From: a virus
DNA: 35,906 nucleotides
Reading direction: 5' to 3' (one strand)
IMG/VR virus record: IMGVR_UViG_3300023175_003987
Span: 1 to 35,906 of that record
The notes below the pieces were generated by a model. The model did not search any database, was not told where the DNA came from, and worked only from the letters and a program-made list of their open reading frames with translations. Positions 32,775-35,906 of the stretch are shown one piece after another; positions within the stretch are counted from its first letter, which is position 1; each line of letters starts with the position of its first letter. A program made the position numbers and the translations under genes.

Positions 32775-33780
32775 ACATATATTCTTTAAGAGCTACACAT
32801 GTTTCTAAGTTTCTTGATTCCATATACATATGAACATTTCGTTCTGCACAATACATTATATATTCACAATTACTACATTCTACTTTATTTGCATAATTTA
32901 AATTTTTATCTAATAAATTATCATCTATATTTGATATAAAGAAATCATCTCTTTGTATAATAGCATCATATAAAAAAGGATTTACATATAATTTTCCATT
33001 ATAGAAACTATAATTTTGACATCCAAATCCATTAAAATTAACATGAAAAAATGTATATAAGTTTAACCATTTTTTGTCTATCTTTTGATTAATTAATTCT
33101 TCACGAAAACTTTTTAAATACTCGTTTACTTTACCTCTACTATTTGTATCAGTTAAAAATGAAGGAGTTATTACGATAGGTGCATTAAAATCATCATATA
33201 CTTTTTGACATAAATCGTTATATGATATTCTTTTAAAAACATCTTTACTATAATTTACTCTAAACTGCACAGAACCTTTTTTAAATAATTCTAATTTTTT
33301 ATACCATTCATCAAGTTCATTATCTAAATACTTATCAATATCTAATACAATTTTAAAATCAATATCTGGTATTCTATCTATATTATCATATAAATCCCAT
33401 AACATTTTATGTTTTTCTTTTACCATTTCTATTGGTTGATTTATTGTTGTAAGATATCCTATTGCAGAAATTTCATAAAGAGACTTCATTGAAGGATGTT
33501 TTATAATATCATAAAAGTTTTGAGAGTCAAATATATCTGTAGGACCTACAATAATTTCATCAGGATAATAACTACCGTCTTTAAGTAGATTATAGAGTTG
33601 TGTTAAGTTATCTAAACCAGTAAGATTTTTTCTAGGAATAAAACATCCTGGACACATTTGATTGCACCCATGAAGTATATCTAAATTGACTTCAGTCCTT
33701 AAAAAATCTTTATTAATTGGACTTTTACTTTCGTCGTAATTATAATATCCGGCGTTTGTATTATTCAGATGGACTATCAT
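32761..33780 (-). CDS. Radical SAM protein with GPTD motif (rSAM8)
   Basis: This 339-residue paralogue has Cys39, Cys43 and Cys46 (HGCNQMCPGCFIPRK) and GPTD at 79-82 (EIIVGPTDIFDSQNFY). PSFLTDTNSRG replaces the PS-x-x-RS motif of its relatives, so it is the most diverged in that segment. VNPFLYDAIIQRDDFFI is the family strand, and Cys302, 305, 311 and 328 form the C-x2-C-x5-C-x16-C site. The start overlaps the end of the unknown 262-residue gene by 20 bases, and its end overlaps rSAM7 by 14 bases. The reaction is unknown. Confidence 0.9.
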   Translation of the reverse strand: MIVHLNNTNAGYYNYDESKSPINKDFLRTEVNLDILHGCNQMCPGCFIPRKNLTGLDNLTQLYNLLKDGSYYPDEIIVGPTDIFDSQNFYDIIKHPSMKSLYEISAIGYLTTINQPIEMVKEKHKMLWDLYDNIDRIPDIDFKIVLDIDKYLDNELDEWYKKLELFKKGSVQFRVNYSKDVFKRISYNDLCQKVYDDFNAPIVITPSFLTDTNSRGKVNEYLKSFREELINQKIDKKWLNLYTFFHVNFNGFGCQNYSFYNGKLYVNPFLYDAIIQRDDFFISNIDDNLLDKNLNYANKVECSNCEYIMYCAERNVHMYMESRNLETCVALKEYMYADN

Positions 33781-34549
33781 CAGCCGAGACCACTACCGTA
33801 CCTGGTGGCATCATTTTTAATATATTTTCTACTATTCTTGTATGTACTAGTACGTAATATAAATCCGATCCAAAGTAAGTAGGTTTATCATTATAAATTT
33901 GTTTATTAAAATATTTAGTAAAACCGAAACGAGATGTAATAAGTAAAAAAGCATCCCAAGCATCTGTTACTATTCTAAGAACATTAACACCGCATGAAAC
34001 AGGTTTATCAATAATTTCTATTTCTTCAATAATAGGTTTAATATTTACTTCTTTTTCTTTAATATCATCCGGTAACTCATTATAAAATTTGTGCAATACA
34101 AAAGCAATGAGTTGGGATAATGTATTACATAATTCATCAATTAACTCCAGATTATTTTCTACTATTTCGATTATTTTATCTTTTGGCATTAAAAATGTTA
34201 ATTCTTCTTCACCAATATTAAATTCATATTGTAATCTGGTTTTAATACACATAGTAGTAAATCTTGCAAGTAAACTACAATCTACCATAAAATCAGATTT
34301 AATATATTCAATAATTAAATCTTCATCTATTTCAGAAAAATGGCATTTGAAATTAGTGTTTGAAAGATAAATTAATATATTTTTAGCAGTTAGCTTTTCT
34401 CTAGATTTTGTATAGTCTACCCACAAGACAAACTCTTTATCATTTTCTTTTTGCTTGTATATATCAACTAGATCTTGTGGAGCTAATGGAAGAGCGTATG
34501 CTTTTTTATCTTGGTATTTTTTCTTTTGATTCACACTTTGTTCAATCAT
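33761..34549 (-). CDS. Unknown protein embedded in the minus-strand radical SAM operon (A)
   Basis: I do not recognise this 262-residue protein. It is mostly helical with a Lys/Gln-rich start (NQKKKYQDKKAYALPLAPQD), a strongly hydrophobic/acidic helix pair around residues 120-150 (KIIEIVENNLELIDELCNTLSQLIAF) and a Pro/Ser-rich end (PPGTVVVSADDSPSE). There is no enzymatic motif, signal peptide or clear transmembrane helix. It is 14 bases after the next unknown gene and overlaps rSAM8 by 20 bases, so it belongs to the operon. Context suggests a carrier, adaptor or substrate for the radical SAM enzymes, but a virion role is equally possible. Confidence 0.75.
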   Translation of the reverse strand: MIEQSVNQKKKYQDKKAYALPLAPQDLVDIYKQKENDKEFVLWVDYTKSREKLTAKNILIYLSNTNFKCHFSEIDEDLIIEYIKSDFMVDCSLLARFTTMCIKTRLQYEFNIGEEELTFLMPKDKIIEIVENNLELIDELCNTLSQLIAFVLHKFYNELPDDIKEKEVNIKPIIEEIEIIDKPVSCGVNVLRIVTDAWDAFLLITSRFGFTKYFNKQIYNDKPTYFGSDLYYVLVHTRIVENILKMMPPGTVVVSADDSPSE

Positions 34550-34563
34550 AATATTACCTTATT

Positions 34564-35661
34564 TTATAGTGGATATTTGTGAATTAAATATGGTATTCTG
34601 TTTTGTCTTTTACTGAAAAATTGTACATCAGTATTAATTAGTCTTAAATCTTCAGACAATGTTTCTATATTATAATCACCTTGTAATACCATTTTAACAA
34701 TAGGGAATACATTATTAATTTCTGTATATAAATCATTATATTCCCAACCACTACTAGATTCAGCAACTTTAGCATCATGAGCAGCAATAAATGCTGGATC
34801 GTCTTTTACTTTATTCCAAAGTTCTTCTAATTTATAAAATGCTAATGTATAGTTACCAGTATTAGCAGCATTTACATATACTTCTTTAAAAAATTCTTTT
34901 TTGTCTGTAGCATAATTATTTGAGTCAGTTGCATGCTCGTTCATCCAATCTATTACTGATAATAAGTATGCAGTGTAATGACGTCTTGATGTGAAATGTT
35001 CCATAACATCTTGTGCTAAAACAGATGAATGAATTGTAAGCTTTTCAATTATTAAATTTTTAACACCGTCGCATGGATAAGTATCATTTAAAAAGAATAA
35101 TAAATCATAACTAAAATTCTTTCCATCTTGATATGTAATATCAAAAGCTGGAGTATCAGAATCTGCTAGTGTATCTAAACAATGTTGTCTTGCGTCATTT
35201 AAAATAGTTGAATCACTCATAAATGATAGCACCAAGTCTGATTCTACAATTGCTTCTATAAAATCAGCTGTAATTTCATTTATAGATGTATTTGAGTTTT
35301 CATAAAAGCCAGAAGCATCTAATAAGCCAGCAGTGTAACGAGAAAATACGTTAAGCATATCACTTTCATCAGTAAATGCAATGATATACTTATCACTATT
35401 TTGTAGAAATGCAGAGTTAGCAACATCTGTAAATTCACTAAACGCTATATAATCACCAGCACCAGTTCTTATACTTTCTGCTAAGGTTGTATATTCATCA
35501 TTAATAATTGATACTTCGGTATTACTAGAATTAACTACTAAGATATCACGAGCATCACCTGTATGATAAAAAGAATTTAATTCAAAAACAACAGTTCCTA
35601 TATTTGTTGTATTTGTAATATATTTCTTATTATTTAAATAATATAAACTCTGTCCAATCAT
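34564..35661 (-). CDS. Unknown protein embedded in the minus-strand radical SAM operon (B)
   Basis: The N-terminal third of this 365-residue protein is beta-rich and polar (IGTVVFELNSFYHTGDARDILVVNSSN), and the remainder is helical and Tyr/Asp-rich. The C-terminus is RIPYLIHKYPL. It has only two Cys (RQHCLDT and TYPCDGV), no catalytic motif and no signal peptide or membrane segment. Its ATG overlaps the stop of the upstream radical SAM gene by four bases (ATGA), and it lies 14 bases before unknown gene A. It resembles neither the radical SAM proteins nor a known virion protein that I can identify. A substrate or scaffold of the modification system is an inference from operon structure. Confidence 0.75.
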   Translation of the reverse strand: MIGQSLYYLNNKKYITNTTNIGTVVFELNSFYHTGDARDILVVNSSNTEVSIINDEYTTLAESIRTGAGDYIAFSEFTDVANSAFLQNSDKYIIAFTDESDMLNVFSRYTAGLLDASGFYENSNTSINEITADFIEAIVESDLVLSFMSDSTILNDARQHCLDTLADSDTPAFDITYQDGKNFSYDLLFFLNDTYPCDGVKNLIIEKLTIHSSVLAQDVMEHFTSRRHYTAYLLSVIDWMNEHATDSNNYATDKKEFFKEVYVNAANTGNYTLAFYKLEELWNKVKDDPAFIAAHDAKVAESSSGWEYNDLYTEINNVFPIVKMVLQGDYNIETLSEDLRLINTDVQFFSKRQNRIPYLIHKYPL

Positions 35662-35906
35662 GAAGCCTCTCCTAATATTTCCATTGCGTCGTCATTCCAT
35701 GTAAAATCAAATGGATTATAATAATCAAGTATATCTTTATTTAATACACATCCATCAATACCCAAAGTTTCTTGGGCTTCAAATATTAATCTGCTAGCAC
35801 AAGCAACAGAGTATTTACAATTAGAACAATCTTTTACTTTACTAGATTTATTTATACCTTTTGTTACTAATTGATTTTTTCTTTCTAATATTTCTTCAAA
35901 TGATAA
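35658..35906 (-). CDS. Radical SAM paralogue, C-terminal part only (rSAM9, runs off the window)
   Basis: Translating the minus strand from the window edge gives an open frame of 82 residues ending in a stop at 35658. It contains DCSNCKYSVACASRLIFEAQ, and a further Cys follows in LGIDGCVLNKD: the same C-x2-C-x5-C-x16-C signature as rSAM5-8. LGIDGCVLNK closely matches LGVDRCIAPK of rSAM7, and CSNCKY/ACASRL matches CITCKY/ICSNRL of rSAM6. The radical SAM core must lie beyond the window, so the Cys motif and GPTD cannot be checked. The stop overlaps the next ATG (ATGA). It extends the GPTD-type family to at least five members. Confidence 0.8.
   Translation of the reverse strand, partial: LSFEEILERKNQLVTKGINKSSKVKDCSNCKYSVACASRLIFEAQETLGIDGCVLNKDILDYYNPFDFTWNDDAMEILGEAS

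Noticed and set aside
23965-35906. Cobalamin-dependent radical SAM methyltransferases
   Set aside because: No B12-binding domain (D-x-H-x2-G) precedes the radical SAM cores, which begin within about 10-45 residues of the N-termini.
23481-35906. A classic RiPP precursor peptide beside the radical SAM genes
   Set aside because: The genes overlap or abut so closely that there is no intergenic room, and no short frame with a leader and a Gly/Cys/Ser-rich core was found. The substrate may be one of the larger unknown proteins or lie outside the window.

Overview
The window is a stretch of a T4-like (contractile-tailed) bacteriophage genome. The minus strand carries the T4 late virion block in canonical order, read from high to low coordinates: neck proteins gp13 and gp14, sheath completion gp15, terminase gp16/gp17, sheath gp18, tube gp19, portal gp20, a prohead-core-like gene, protease gp21, scaffold gp22 and capsid gp23. 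Low G+C, T4-type late promoters (TATAAATA) and marine-phage-style small proteins, 2OG-Fe(II) oxygenases and fibre repeats suggest a marine phage of the cyanophage/pelagiphage-like T4 group. The host cannot be read from this sequence.

Layout. (1) 1-18916, minus strand: virion and packaging genes. A 1376-residue fibre-like gene is inserted between gp15 and gp16, and three small virion-like genes (one with a BppU-like fold) lie upstream of gp13. (2) 19015-22063, minus strand: a compact three-gene sugar/decoration cassette, with a cytidylyltransferase-cupin fusion, a TPR-FkbM-type methyltransferase and a GH130-like beta-propeller. (3) 22090-23480, minus strand: two paralogous small proteins and a 2OG-Fe(II) oxygenase. 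(4) 23550-29526, plus strand: an overlapping operon of a cupin, four radical SAM proteins (one fused to a 2OG-Fe(II) oxygenase), a small acidic protein and a conserved-looking phage protein. (5) 29485-35906, minus strand: an opposing operon of four complete radical SAM paralogues, two unknown proteins, and the C-terminal end of a fifth paralogue running off the window edge.

The notable content is regions 4 and 5: nine radical SAM genes in about 12 kb. The five minus-strand ones form a distinct subfamily. Where most SPASM-type enzymes have a Gly-Gly-Glu motif after strand 2, these carry a conserved Gly-Pro-Thr-Asp, and all end in a C-x2-C-x5-C-x16/18-C cluster. One plus-strand enzyme is fused to a 2OG dioxygenase-like domain with an H-x-E...H...R ligand set. 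Together with the free oxygenase, the cupins and the sugar cassette this looks like a phage-encoded modification system. Its substrate (virion protein, peptide, glycan or host target) is not visible, and any assignment is inference.

No intergenic gap exceeds about 100 bases. I see no tRNA genes, CRISPR arrays, insertion sequences or integrase. Perfect or near-perfect late promoters precede many virion genes, but I found none in front of the radical SAM operons. An exact sigma70-consensus promoter (TTGACA, 17 bp, TATAAT) points antisense into the sugar cassette at 18965-18993.
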